Shown: positions 33,396-41,607, counted from the first letter of the stretch. The stretch is DNA of 64,000 nucleotides from an uncultured Kiritimatiellota bacterium (GCA_934635225.1 CAKTYZ010000014.1:1-64000); one strand, 5' to 3'. Program-made: numbers and translations. Notes: a model not told the origin generated them from the letters alone.

Positions 33396-34280
33396 ATGAA
33401 ACGCATTCTGATAACGGGCGGAACGGGGTTCTTCGGGAAGTCGATCCTGGACTGCCATCGGCGGTGTCCGTTGGGCGAGCTGACGGTCCTGTCGCGGTCG
33501 GCCTTCCGCTTTGCCGAACGGTATCCTGAACTGTCCGTCGGCGTGCGCTTCCTTGAAGGTGATGTGCGCACGTTCGCGGTCGGTGCGGCGAAGTTTGACT
33601 GGGTGATTCATGCGGCCACCCCGGCTCGAATCGATGTCGCGGACGCGGAAATGCGTTCGATCATTCTCGACGGCACGGCGAACGCCTTGCGTCAGGCTCG
33701 TGCCTGTGGTGCGGAGAGGTTCATGATGGTCTCCTCGGGAGGCGTGTATGGGCGCGGCTTCGGTCGTCCGTTCTCGGAAGATGACGAGCCGAGGCCGTAC
33801 ACGGCCTACGGCACGGCCAAGCTGGAAGCGGAACGGATGGCGGTCGATTCGGGACTGTTTGTACTTCTGCCGCGATGCTTTGCCTTTGTCGGCAAGTATC
33901 TGGATCGTGACGCGCATTTCGCTGTCGGGAATTTCATCCGCGACGCGCTGCAGGGGAAGGACCTCATCATCACTGGCGATGGTTCGCCCTTGAGGTCCTA
34001 TCTTTATGCGGACGATTTGGTGGACTGGCTGTGGGCCATTCTGTCGCGCGGCGCATCGGGGCGGGTCTATAACGTCGGCTCGGATGAGGCGGTCTCGATT
34101 CGCGGTCTCGCGCGGCAGGTCTGCGATTCCCTTGGCGCGAAGGGTGTGGTGCGCGTGCTGGGCCAGCCTGTGCGCGGCGCGGCGAATGTCTACGTGCCGG
34201 ACGTCTGCCGCGCGAAAAGCGAACTCGGCCTTCGCGTCAAGGTGGGCCTTGCGGAAGCCATACGGAAGTCCATTTGCTGA
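33396..34280 (+). CDS. NAD(P)-dependent sugar reductase/epimerase (SDR)
   Basis: A 294-residue extended SDR with ILITGGTGFFGKSIL (Rossmann loop), the HAATPARIDV segment, catalytic SSGGVYG...YGTAK (Tyr and Lys), and SYLYADDLVDWLW. In this cassette it could reduce the 4-keto group, as in CDP-abequose or CDP-paratose synthase, or the acetyl branch, as YerF does. Composition returns abruptly to GC-rich at this gene, unlike the three before it. The exact reaction is unknown. Confidence 0.8.
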   Translation: MKRILITGGTGFFGKSILDCHRRCPLGELTVLSRSAFRFAERYPELSVGVRFLEGDVRTFAVGAAKFDWVIHAATPARIDVADAEMRSIILDGTANALRQARACGAERFMMVSSGGVYGRGFGRPFSEDDEPRPYTAYGTAKLEAERMAVDSGLFVLLPRCFAFVGKYLDRDAHFAVGNFIRDALQGKDLIITGDGSPLRSYLYADDLVDWLWAILSRGASGRVYNVGSDEAVSIRGLARQVCDSLGAKGVVRVLGQPVRGAANVYVPDVCRAKSELGLRVKVGLAEAIRKSIC

Positions 34281-34303
34281 AATCACGAAGGAGGGAAAAT
34301 CAG

Positions 34304-35272
34304 ATGGAGAATGATAAGCTGCAAGTGTTTGTCGCGACATACGACCGACCGAGATTGCTGGCGCGGCAGCTTGACTCAATCCTGTCTCAGACCTGTCCGC
34401 CGCGCGAGGTGACGGTTCTGGACAACGGAAGCAACCCGAAGACGCGTGAAGTCGTCCTGTCGCGCGCGGAGCGAGGGGCGCGTCATTGTTCGACGGGGGA
34501 CCTGGGGCGGCTGGGCAACATGCTGACGGCGCAGAGGCTGGCCAAGGACGGATGTCATGTCGCCGTCTTTCATGATGACGATGTCCTTGATCCGCATTAC
34601 TTCGCGTTTGTAAGCAAGCTGTTGAATCGGCATCCCGACCTTGCGCTTGTCGTCGGAGAGTCCGTTCAGTTGCCCGTCGATGAGATTCGGTTCTGTCCGG
34701 AGCCGCCATCGGGTCGCGGATTGCTGCTGGATTCCAGGGCATGGGCCTCCTTCTTGTTCGACTGTGGCGCACGGCGCTATCCGTTTGCGTTTTATCGGTC
34801 GGATGTCTTCAGGACCTTGGACATCCCAGACCTGCATCGGCGTTGCGGGCGGGCACATGATATCGCCATCTTGCTGCGTGCGGGGGCTTGCGGGCAGACG
34901 GGGTTCCTGTCGCACCCGTTTGCGGTCTACTGCTGCCATCCCGGACAGGACTCGTATGATCCGAACACGTTCCCGGACGTTCGGTGCTTTGCGAACCTCT
35001 ATGCAGAGTACCATCGCCAGCTGGGAGATGACTTGCGGAATCTGGGCGCATTCTCCTATTCATTTCAGTTTATGCGGAAGTTGCGGTCTTCTTACAAGCG
35101 ACGTGGAAAGAGGACGCTCTCCTATCCGGACTTTCTCGCTTATGCGCGAGAGGTTGGAGCCTATCCTTCCTCGGGGCGGTGGGTGAGGGTGCTCTCGAAC
35201 CACCTGACGCAAAAACTGGTCGAATCCTTGGTGAAGAAGTCGTTTCGGAGGGCTGAGCGGACCATTTGTTAG
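34304..35272 (+). CDS. family 2 glycosyltransferase
   Basis: A 322-residue GT2: VFVATYDRPRLLARQLDSIL, LDNGSNPKTREV and AVFHDDDVLDPHY. It resembles the glycosyltransferase at 31498 in order of motifs (FHDDDV followed by an HP-D element, then an Arg-Ser-Asp-Val-Phe acceptor segment), so the two may be old paralogues with different codon use. An AAGGAGGG site lies just before ATG 34304. Last gene of the cassette; followed by a hairpin terminator and repeats. Confidence 0.83.
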   Translation: MENDKLQVFVATYDRPRLLARQLDSILSQTCPPREVTVLDNGSNPKTREVVLSRAERGARHCSTGDLGRLGNMLTAQRLAKDGCHVAVFHDDDVLDPHYFAFVSKLLNRHPDLALVVGESVQLPVDEIRFCPEPPSGRGLLLDSRAWASFLFDCGARRYPFAFYRSDVFRTLDIPDLHRRCGRAHDIAILLRAGACGQTGFLSHPFAVYCCHPGQDSYDPNTFPDVRCFANLYAEYHRQLGDDLRNLGAFSYSFQFMRKLRSSYKRRGKRTLSYPDFLAYAREVGAYPSSGRWVRVLSNHLTQKLVESLVKKSFRRAERTIC

Positions 35273-35361
35273 TCGTAAAACGCCCTGGCCTTGGGGACAG
35301 GCTTCGCAGGATGGCTCTGCCCGTCGGATTCTGTGCGCCTCTCTGTGCCTGCGGTGGCGTT

Positions 35362-35473
35362 CGGACGTCTCAACGGAGAGAACGGAATCTCTCAACGGAG
35401 AGAACGCAATGACTCAACGGAGAGAACGCCGCGTCTCCGTTGAGTCGTTTTGATCTCTCCGTTGAGACGTCCG
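35362..35473. repeat. nested repeat: three 22-nt direct repeats inside inverted repeats
   Basis: CTCAACGGAGAGAACG occurs at 35369, 35391 and 35413, exactly 22 nt apart with variable 6-nt spacers. Its complement TCTCCGTTGAG occurs at 35434-35444 and again within 35455-35466. The result is two nested perfect inverted repeats: outer arms 35362-35380 and 35455-35473 (19 bp), inner arms 35411-35423 and 35434-35446 (13 bp, extendable). This is too regular to be chance. Confidence 0.8.
35409..35450 (+). terminator. probable intrinsic terminator of the sugar cassette
   Basis: The inner inverted repeat forms a hairpin of 13 perfect base pairs (10-nt loop, extendable by about 3 pairs), followed by GTTTTGAT. 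It is the first hairpin with a T-run after the last glycosyltransferase gene. The short T-run makes it moderate evidence. Confidence 0.5.
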
Positions 35474-35555
35474 GTCGTCCCCTTGACGCAGTGTGGGCGA
35501 GTCCGTTTCGTTCCTAAGGCCGACCTCAGAGCGGGCACAAGGTGGGTACGGAGGA

Positions 35556-35573
35556 TTGGGGACAGGCCCTTTG
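35556..35573 (+). repeat. dispersed intergenic repeat, copy 2
   Basis: TTGGGGACAGGCCCTTTG, differing at two positions from the copy at 13511-13528. It may be a fragment of a REP-like family. Confidence 0.5.
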
Positions 35574-35755
35574 CTAATTCTGGTTTTTCGTTGGAAGAAC
35601 GGATATTTCATATAATTCACAGGTCAGCCGCGTCATCCGTCATGCTTGAGTCCCTCTCGCATCCGTTGATACGGCTTGGAATTGATCTTCCATTGTAGAG
35701 AATCGGCGTGTTTCATGGATCGGCTTGGAGGTGCTTGCTCCCTGCGAAATAAAAA

Positions 35756-35764
35756 TGATATACT
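35756..35764 (+). promoter_or_regulatory. extended -10 promoter of the M20 peptidase operon
   Basis: TGA-TATACT at 35756-35764, giving a leader of about 50 nt with GGAAGAGGAAAA near the start. It probably drives the peptidase and two-component genes. Confidence 0.6.
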
Positions 35765-35820
35765 CCTGACAACTTCTTGTTGAGAAGCATTAAGCGACTA
35801 AAGGAAGAGGAAAATGTCCG

Positions 35821-37224
35821 ATGGAGACTATGAACGCAGAGACGGACGACTGGCTGAAATCAAACGACTCGAAGGATTACTTCGAACTCTTGAAGATGCC
35901 CACGGTCGGCGCGGAGCCGCTTCATCTGCGCGACTGTGTGCAGGCCGCGACGTGGTTGAAGAAATGGCTCGCAAAGATCGGGGCTGAGGCGGAACTGGTC
36001 CTTCCGGGGGGACGGGGCGCGGATGTCGCGTCGTCCGTGCCTGTCGTCTATGGAGAGCTGAAGGGCGATGAAGGCGCGACGACGGTTCTCGTCTACGGAC
36101 ACTATGACGTCCAGCCGCCGGATCCGCAGGACCTTTGGGAGACGCCGCCGTTCGAGCCGACTCTGAAGGCGGACGGGCGCGTCTACTGTCGTGGCGCCCA
36201 GGATGACAAGGGCCAGTTCTTTGCCTTTCTTTGCGGCGTTCGCGAGCTCCTTTCGACGCATGGGGGCCGACTGTCCGTCAACTTGAAGTTTCTTCTTGAA
36301 GGGCAGGAGGAATCCGGTTCGGGCGCGCTCTTCCGCCTGCTGGAAGATCCGTTGTTCCGCAAACGTGTCGCGGCAGACGTGTTGCTTGTCTCTGACACGG
36401 GCGCCGGGGCGGATCTTCGCCCGGCGATTGTCGCGGGCCTGCGCGGCGTTTGCCACTTTACGGTGAAGCTCACGGCGGCGAATCGCGATCTCCATTCGGG
36501 TGAATATGGCGGCCTTGCGCCGAATGCCGCGCAGGGGATCGCCGAACTTGTCGCATCGCTGCACAACCCCGACGGTTCGATTGCCGTTGCGGGGTTTCGC
36601 GATGGCATCGAGCCGCCGACGCATGAGGAGCTTGCCGCCGCAGAGACGGGCTTTGCGAACGAGGAGCAGCTGAAGGCCGACATCGGCACGGACCCTTGCG
36701 GCGGGCAGTGCGGCAAGACGATTGTCCAGCGCGTCGGGTTCGAGCCGACAATTGAGGTGAACGGCATCCATTCGGGCTACGGCGGCCCTGGCTCAAAGAC
36801 GGTCATCCCGTGCGAGGCGTTCGCCAAGCTGTCAATGCGCCTTGTTCCGGGCCAGCGCCCGTCCGCGTGCCATGATGCCGTGCGGACGCATCTGAAGGAC
36901 CGATGCCCGAAGGGCATGGCCGTCTCCTTTCCCGAGGACAGCGGGCTCTCGGCCGCGATGCGCCTTCCGTTGGCTTCGCCGCTTTTCCGTCTGGCGGAAG
37001 ACTTGCTGACGGAGATGGATTCGCGCGGACCCGTCTTCCTGTGGGACGGCGCGTCGATTCCCGTCGTGTCCGCGCTGAAGGTGGCCTCGGGTGCGGCGCC
37101 GTTGCTGGTTGGCTGGGGACAGCCCGAGGACCGCATCCACTCGCCGAACGAAAGTTATTCCGTTCGCCAGTTCGCCTGTGCGAAGGAGTGGGCGAAACGG
37201 ATTCTTACGGCGCTGATGAGATGA
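35821..37224 (+). CDS. M20 family metallopeptidase (dipeptidase/carboxypeptidase type)
   Basis: A 467-residue di-zinc peptidase related to CNDP/ArgE/DapE enzymes. Metal and catalytic residues are in place: YGHYDVQP (H94, D96), RGAQDDKG (bridging D128), and EGQEESGS (general base and ligand, 160-167). A lid-type dimerisation domain (about 190-380) contains the DLHSGEYGG loop, and a C-terminal His ligand lies in DRIHSPNE. Likely substrates are dipeptides or N-acyl amino acids. It has no signal peptide and so is cytosolic. The stop overlaps the response regulator ATG (ATGA). Confidence 0.88.
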   Translation: METMNAETDDWLKSNDSKDYFELLKMPTVGAEPLHLRDCVQAATWLKKWLAKIGAEAELVLPGGRGADVASSVPVVYGELKGDEGATTVLVYGHYDVQPPDPQDLWETPPFEPTLKADGRVYCRGAQDDKGQFFAFLCGVRELLSTHGGRLSVNLKFLLEGQEESGSGALFRLLEDPLFRKRVAADVLLVSDTGAGADLRPAIVAGLRGVCHFTVKLTAANRDLHSGEYGGLAPNAAQGIAELVASLHNPDGSIAVAGFRDGIEPPTHEELAAAETGFANEEQLKADIGTDPCGGQCGKTIVQRVGFEPTIEVNGIHSGYGGPGSKTVIPCEAFAKLSMRLVPGQRPSACHDAVRTHLKDRCPKGMAVSFPEDSGLSAAMRLPLASPLFRLAEDLLTEMDSRGPVFLWDGASIPVVSALKVASGAAPLLVGWGQPEDRIHSPNESYSVRQFACAKEWAKRILTALMR

Positions 37225-37862
37225 GCGCATCGGCAAAGATTCTCGTCGTCGAAGACGACTCGACCATCCGCACCCTGCTCGGCATGGCGCTTCAAGGGGC
37301 GGGCTATGCGGATGTCACGATGGCGGGGCGTGGCGATGACGGGCTGGAGGCGGTGCGGCGCGACCGTCCGGATCTCGTTCTCCTTGATGTGATGCTTCCC
37401 GGTCTGGACGGGTTCGCCGTCGCGCGGCGCATCCGCGCGACGGCGGAGCTTGCGGCGACGCGCATCATCATGCTGACGGCCCGCACGGAGCCTGAAGACA
37501 TTTGCCGAGGACTGGAGGCCGGCGCGGACGATTACGTCACGAAGCCGTTTGACCGTCAGGTTCTGCTCGCGCGCATCAAGGCCGTTCTGCGGCGAGGGCT
37601 TCCCGTGACGGAAGGCGTTGACTTCGACGGGCTGACGATTGACGAGCCGGGCCGCCGCGCAAAGCTGCGCGGCAAGCCGCTCGACCTGACGGCGGGCGAG
37701 TTCGAGCTGTTGACGCGCCTCCTTGCGCATCGCGGCCGCATCTTCGCGCGCTCCGCCGCCGAGCGCACGGTTGACGTGCAGGTCGCCAAGATCCGCCAGA
37801 AACTCGGCGCGTGGGCGAAGCACATCGAGACGGTGCGCGGCGTTGGCTATCGAATCGGGTGA
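37221..37862 (+). CDS. OmpR/PhoB-type response regulator with shortened DNA-binding domain
   Basis: A 213-residue regulator. The receiver domain is complete: E11-D12, phosphoacceptor D56 (LLDVMLPG), T86 and K108. The C-terminal winged helix starts normally (LDLTAGEFELLTRLLAHRG) and ends normally (RTVDVQVAKIRQKL...ETVRGVGYRIG). However, the stretch between the two, which in PhoB-like proteins carries the LLxxVWG segment (about a dozen residues), is missing: FARSAAERTVDV follows directly. The reading frame is continuous, so this is a real shortening and not a sequencing break. It is encoded with its kinase just downstream. Confidence 0.88.
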   Translation: MSASAKILVVEDDSTIRTLLGMALQGAGYADVTMAGRGDDGLEAVRRDRPDLVLLDVMLPGLDGFAVARRIRATAELAATRIIMLTARTEPEDICRGLEAGADDYVTKPFDRQVLLARIKAVLRRGLPVTEGVDFDGLTIDEPGRRAKLRGKPLDLTAGEFELLTRLLAHRGRIFARSAAERTVDVQVAKIRQKLGAWAKHIETVRGVGYRIG

Positions 37863-37872
37863 GGGTCGTGGC

Positions 37873-39048
37873 ATGAAAGGCGATCGGTTCAGCTGGGTTG
37901 GCCCGCTTCTTGCGGCCATGGCGTTCGTGACGGTGCTGGTCGCGTTCGTCTGGCAGCTCTTCGTCTATCAGCGGAACGTCCGCATGTGGTCCGAGCAAGA
38001 ACTTCAGTCGCGCGCGGACCTTGCGGCCATCGTGCTGGCCGAGCCGCTCAGGACGCTGGATTTCAAGACGATTCAGTCCTTTGGCGACCAGTGCAAGGCG
38101 GACGGTCTTCGGCTGCGCATCTGCCATGGAGACCGTTTCTTCGTCTCGCCGAGTGACGGGGACGGCGGCTTCTACGACACGACGGGAGGGGCGGACGTTC
38201 CCTGCTTCTTCAAGGTCGTGAAGTCGGGCAATTACAGGATTGGCGTCGGCCGTCCGTCCTTTCTGATGCTGCTGCCGTTCTTGAAGGCGCTGGCCGTGAT
38301 CGTCTTGGCCGGATTGTTGGGTGTCGTGGGCGTCATTCTCTTCTTTGTCGTGACATGGCGTCAGCGCCTGAAGATCCGTACGCTCGCCAATTTGGAGCGG
38401 TTTCGCCGCGAGTTCATCGCCGATGTCTCGCACGAGATCAAGACGCCGCTGACGGGTATCCTCGGCGCGGCGGACCTGATGGCGGAAAGCGATCCTCTCG
38501 TTCAGATGATCAAGAAGGAGTCGAAGCGGCTCAATGCGCTTGTTCAGCAGATTCTCGACCTTGCCCGTCTTGAACGCGAAGGCGAAACGCTGCGGTTGGA
38601 GGAAGTCGACCTCGCCGAACTTGTGCCCGAGACGGTCGCGCTGTTCCAGCCGAAGGCCCGTGCGGCGGGGGTTGCCCTTTCGGTCGCGCCGATTCCTCCG
38701 CTTCGGCTGATATGCGATCCGCAGCTTCTTGCGCAGGCGCTTGCGAATCTTGTCGAGAACGCCCTGCGCCATTCGGGGTCGTCCAGCGTCCGCGTCTCTT
38801 GTGACGCGACGGAGCGCGCCGTTCGTCTCGTCGTCGAGGATGCGGGGCGCGGCGTGCCGCCGGAAGAGGTCACGCGCATCTTCGAACGCTTCCATCGCGC
38901 CGATCCCGCGCGTGCGGCGGAAACCGGAGGCGCGGGCCTTGGCTTGGCCATTGTCCGGCGCATTGCGCGTCTCCATGGCGGCGATGTCTCCTGCGAACCC
39001 GTCGTCCCCCACGGCGCCCGTTTCGTCATCCGCCTCTCCCGCGCGTAG
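37873..39048 (+). CDS. PhoR-like sensor histidine kinase
   Basis: A 391-residue kinase: two membrane helices (about 9-31 and 134-161) flank a roughly 100-residue extracytoplasmic sensor. HisKA follows with H187 in DVSHEIKTPLTGILG, then the ATPase domain with NLVENALRHSG (N box), VEDAGRGVPPEE (G1), FERFHRAD (F box) and GGAGLGLAIVRRI (G2). No HAMP domain is evident. It begins 10 nt after the response regulator and phosphorylates it, presumably. Confidence 0.9.
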   Translation: MKGDRFSWVGPLLAAMAFVTVLVAFVWQLFVYQRNVRMWSEQELQSRADLAAIVLAEPLRTLDFKTIQSFGDQCKADGLRLRICHGDRFFVSPSDGDGGFYDTTGGADVPCFFKVVKSGNYRIGVGRPSFLMLLPFLKALAVIVLAGLLGVVGVILFFVVTWRQRLKIRTLANLERFRREFIADVSHEIKTPLTGILGAADLMAESDPLVQMIKKESKRLNALVQQILDLARLEREGETLRLEEVDLAELVPETVALFQPKARAAGVALSVAPIPPLRLICDPQLLAQALANLVENALRHSGSSSVRVSCDATERAVRLVVEDAGRGVPPEEVTRIFERFHRADPARAAETGGAGLGLAIVRRIARLHGGDVSCEPVVPHGARFVIRLSRA

Positions 39049-39113
39049 ACGTCCGCCCGCACCTGCCGCGCCGCCGGGCGATTGTGCGCAGTCGCGTAGG
39101 CTGTCGCGGAAAA

Positions 39114-39122
39114 TGGTATAAT
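39114..39122 (+). promoter_or_regulatory. extended -10 promoter of the UDP-glucose dehydrogenase operon
   Basis: TGG-TATAAT at 39114-39122. The leader to the ATG at 39174 is about 45 nt and ends in an AAAGG site. Confidence 0.75.
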
Positions 39123-39173
39123 GTAGGCCGTGTTCGTGGTTGAACTGTCGTGTCGATAGAGGGACAACAAAGG

Positions 39174-40538
39174 ATGAACAAGGATATCGTTTGCATAGGC
39201 GCGGGCTATATTGGCGGCCCGACGATGGCGGTTATCGCCAAGATGAACCCAGACCGCCGGGTTGTGGTCGTTGACATCAACGAGGCGCGCATCGCGGCCT
39301 GGAACTCGGCTGACTACGCTCTCCCGATCTATGAGCCGGGGCTTGTCGAGATCGTCAGGGAAGTGCGCGGCAGGAACCTCTTTTTCTCAACCGACATCCG
39401 GAAGGCCGTCTGCGACTGCGACACGATTTTCGTGGGCGTCAATACGCCGACGAAGATGTTCGGCAAGGGCGCGGGCCGCGCGTCAGACCTGCAGTACTGG
39501 GAAGCGACGGCGCGCAACATTGCGCAGTGGGCGAACGGCGACAAGGTCGTCGTCGAGAAATCGACGCTTCCCGTTCGCACGGCCGCCGCGATGTCCGCGA
39601 TTCTCAACACGCACGAGAAGTATCATTTCGAGGTTCTCTCCAATCCCGAGTTTTTGGCCGAGGGCACGGCCATCGTGGACCTCCTGTCACCCGACCGCGT
39701 CCTTATCGGCGGCGCCCGGACGCCTTCGGGTGAGGCGGCCGTTGCCGCGCTCGTTGACGTCTACGCCGGCAAGGGCGAGACGTGGGTGCCGCGCGAACGG
39801 ATTCTCACGACGAACGTCTGGTCCGCCGAACTCACGAAACTTGCCGCGAACGCCTTCCTCGCCCAGCGCGTCAGTTCCATCAACGCCATTGCCGGCCTCT
39901 GCGAAGCGACAGGGGCGGATGTGGACGAGGTGGCGCGTGTCATCGGCGCGGACCGGCGCATCGGCCCCAAGTTCCTCAAGGCGGGTCCAGGCTTCGGCGG
40001 CAGTTGCTTCAAGAAGGACGTTCTGAACCTCGTCTACCTTTGCGAGTCGTTTGGCCTCCATACCGCTGCCGAGTACTGGATGGGCGTCATCAAGATGAAC
40101 GACCACCAGCAGGAACGCATCGTCACGCGCCTTTTCAAGACGATGTTCAATACGCTTGCGAACAAGAAGATCGCACTGTTCGGCTTCGCGTTCAAGGCCG
40201 ATACGGGCGACACGCGCGAGACCCCGGCGGGAGCGGTGGCGCGGCTTCTTGCGGACGAGCATGTTCGTTTGGCGATCACGGACCCGAAGGCGCTTCCGAA
40301 CGCAAGGCTTGACCTGTCCGACCTCTCGGACGTCGCCTATGAAGACGACCCCTACAAGGCCGCCGAGGGCTCGGATGCCATTGTCGTGATGACGGATTGG
40401 AAGGAATACAAAGATCTTGACTGGGCGAGGCTCTATGCCGCGATGCGCAAGCCCGCACTGGTCTTTGATGCGCGCAATTGCCTCGATGGCGCACAGTTGA
40501 AAAAGATTGGCTTTAACGTTCTGAACATTGGGAAATAA
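39174..40538 (+). CDS. ugd: UDP-glucose 6-dehydrogenase, animal-like type
   Basis: A 454-residue NAD-dependent enzyme oxidising UDP-glucose to UDP-glucuronate. The N-terminus MNKDIVCIGAGYIGGPTMAV and the loop FVGVNTPTKMFGKGAGRASD (19 residues) resemble the metazoan/plant enzyme more than short bacterial Ugd. The catalytic cysteine is in GFGGSCFKKD, and NPEFLAEGTAI and KLAANAFLAQRVSSINAI are conserved. It starts the operon with the decarboxylase 2 nt downstream, so the product is channelled to UDP-xylose. Confidence 0.94.
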   Translation: MNKDIVCIGAGYIGGPTMAVIAKMNPDRRVVVVDINEARIAAWNSADYALPIYEPGLVEIVREVRGRNLFFSTDIRKAVCDCDTIFVGVNTPTKMFGKGAGRASDLQYWEATARNIAQWANGDKVVVEKSTLPVRTAAAMSAILNTHEKYHFEVLSNPEFLAEGTAIVDLLSPDRVLIGGARTPSGEAAVAALVDVYAGKGETWVPRERILTTNVWSAELTKLAANAFLAQRVSSINAIAGLCEATGADVDEVARVIGADRRIGPKFLKAGPGFGGSCFKKDVLNLVYLCESFGLHTAAEYWMGVIKMNDHQQERIVTRLFKTMFNTLANKKIALFGFAFKADTGDTRETPAGAVARLLADEHVRLAITDPKALPNARLDLSDLSDVAYEDDPYKAAEGSDAIVVMTDWKEYKDLDWARLYAAMRKPALVFDARNCLDGAQLKKIGFNVLNIGK

Positions 40539-40539
40539 G

Positions 40540-41532
40540 ATGAAGATTGAACTTCCGACGAAGGCGCTGGTCACGGGCGGCGCGGGCTTTCTGGGCACGC
40601 ATCTCTGCAAGAGACTGCTTGACGAGGGTTGTGAAGTCACTTGCATGGACAACCTCTTCACGGGGATGAAGGCCCACGTCGAGCCGTTTCTGGGCAATTC
40701 GCGCTTCACGTTTGTCCAGCATGACGTGACCCAGCCGTTCCGCGGACAGTATGACGAAATCTACAATCTCGCGTGCCCGGCGTCGCCGATACACTATCAG
40801 CGCAACCCGCTGGAGACGCTGTGGACGGCGGTCTTCGGACTCAAGAACTGTCTTGACCTCGCCCGCGACACCGGGGCGCGCGTGCTGCATGCCTCGACTT
40901 CCGAGATCTACGGTGACCCGATTGTGCATCCTCAGGTCGAAAGCTACTGGGGAAACGTGAACACGATAGGCGTGCGCAGTTGCTACGACGAAGGCAAGCG
41001 CGTGGGAGAGACCGTGGCGACCGAATATCGTCGTTGCCATGGGGTGGACGTGCGCATGGTGCGCATCTTCAACACCTACGGCCCGCATATGCATCCGCAA
41101 GACGGACGCGTCATCTCGAACTTCGTCTTGCAGGCGCTCCGCAACGAGGACATCACGATCTTCGGGGACGGCTCGCAGACGCGAAGCTTCCAGTATTGCG
41201 ATGACCTCGTCGAGGCCATGCGCCGCTTCATGTCACTTGACCGGACGACGGTTGACGCGTTCTGCGCAGATCACCGACTCGGGGCCCCCGTCGTCAATAC
41301 GGGGAATCCGGGCGAATACACGATCAGGCAGCTTGCGGAGAAGGTGCTGGAGCTCATACCCGAATCAACGTCAAGGCTTGTCTATCGGCCGCTTCCCGGC
41401 GATGACCCGAAGAAACGCAAGCCGGACATCTCCCTCGCACGGGAACTTCTCGGTTGGGAGCCGATGGTCTCGCTCGACACGGGCCTCAGGAAGACAATCG
41501 ACTATTTTCGCGCGTCGCCGTTCTCGCGATGA
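40540..41532 (+). CDS. uxs: UDP-glucuronate decarboxylase (UDP-xylose synthase)
   Basis: A 330-residue SDR converting UDP-glucuronate to UDP-xylose. VTGGAGFLGTHLC binds NAD; NLACPASPIHYQRNP, STSEIYGDP, SCYDEGKRVGE (catalytic Tyr-Lys) and RIFNTYGPHMHP are the family blocks. It is directly downstream of ugd with an ATAAG gap, so both steps come from one transcript. It supplies UDP-xylose for surface glycans. Confidence 0.94.
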   Translation: MKIELPTKALVTGGAGFLGTHLCKRLLDEGCEVTCMDNLFTGMKAHVEPFLGNSRFTFVQHDVTQPFRGQYDEIYNLACPASPIHYQRNPLETLWTAVFGLKNCLDLARDTGARVLHASTSEIYGDPIVHPQVESYWGNVNTIGVRSCYDEGKRVGETVATEYRRCHGVDVRMVRIFNTYGPHMHPQDGRVISNFVLQALRNEDITIFGDGSQTRSFQYCDDLVEAMRRFMSLDRTTVDAFCADHRLGAPVVNTGNPGEYTIRQLAEKVLELIPESTSRLVYRPLPGDDPKKRKPDISLARELLGWEPMVSLDTGLRKTIDYFRASPFSR

Positions 41533-41607
41533 CCCCTCCTGCCTTCCCGAAGCAGGCCTTGCGTGATGAGGCGTCTTGCCGTGACCAATGCGTGCGCGGC
41601 CTGTTTT

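Larger units (their letters stand above)
35273..35820. other. gene-free stretch after the sugar cassette
   Basis: About 550 nt with no credible coding frame. It holds the nested repeat element (35362-35473), the second copy of the dispersed 18-nt repeat (35556-35573), a partial relative TTGGGGACAGGC at 35291-35302, an isolated TATAAT at 35611-35616, and the promoter of the downstream peptidase gene. Confidence 0.6.

Noticed and set aside
35362..35473. CRISPR array
   Set aside because: Units are only 16 nt with 6-nt spacers, include inverted copies, and no cas genes are present.
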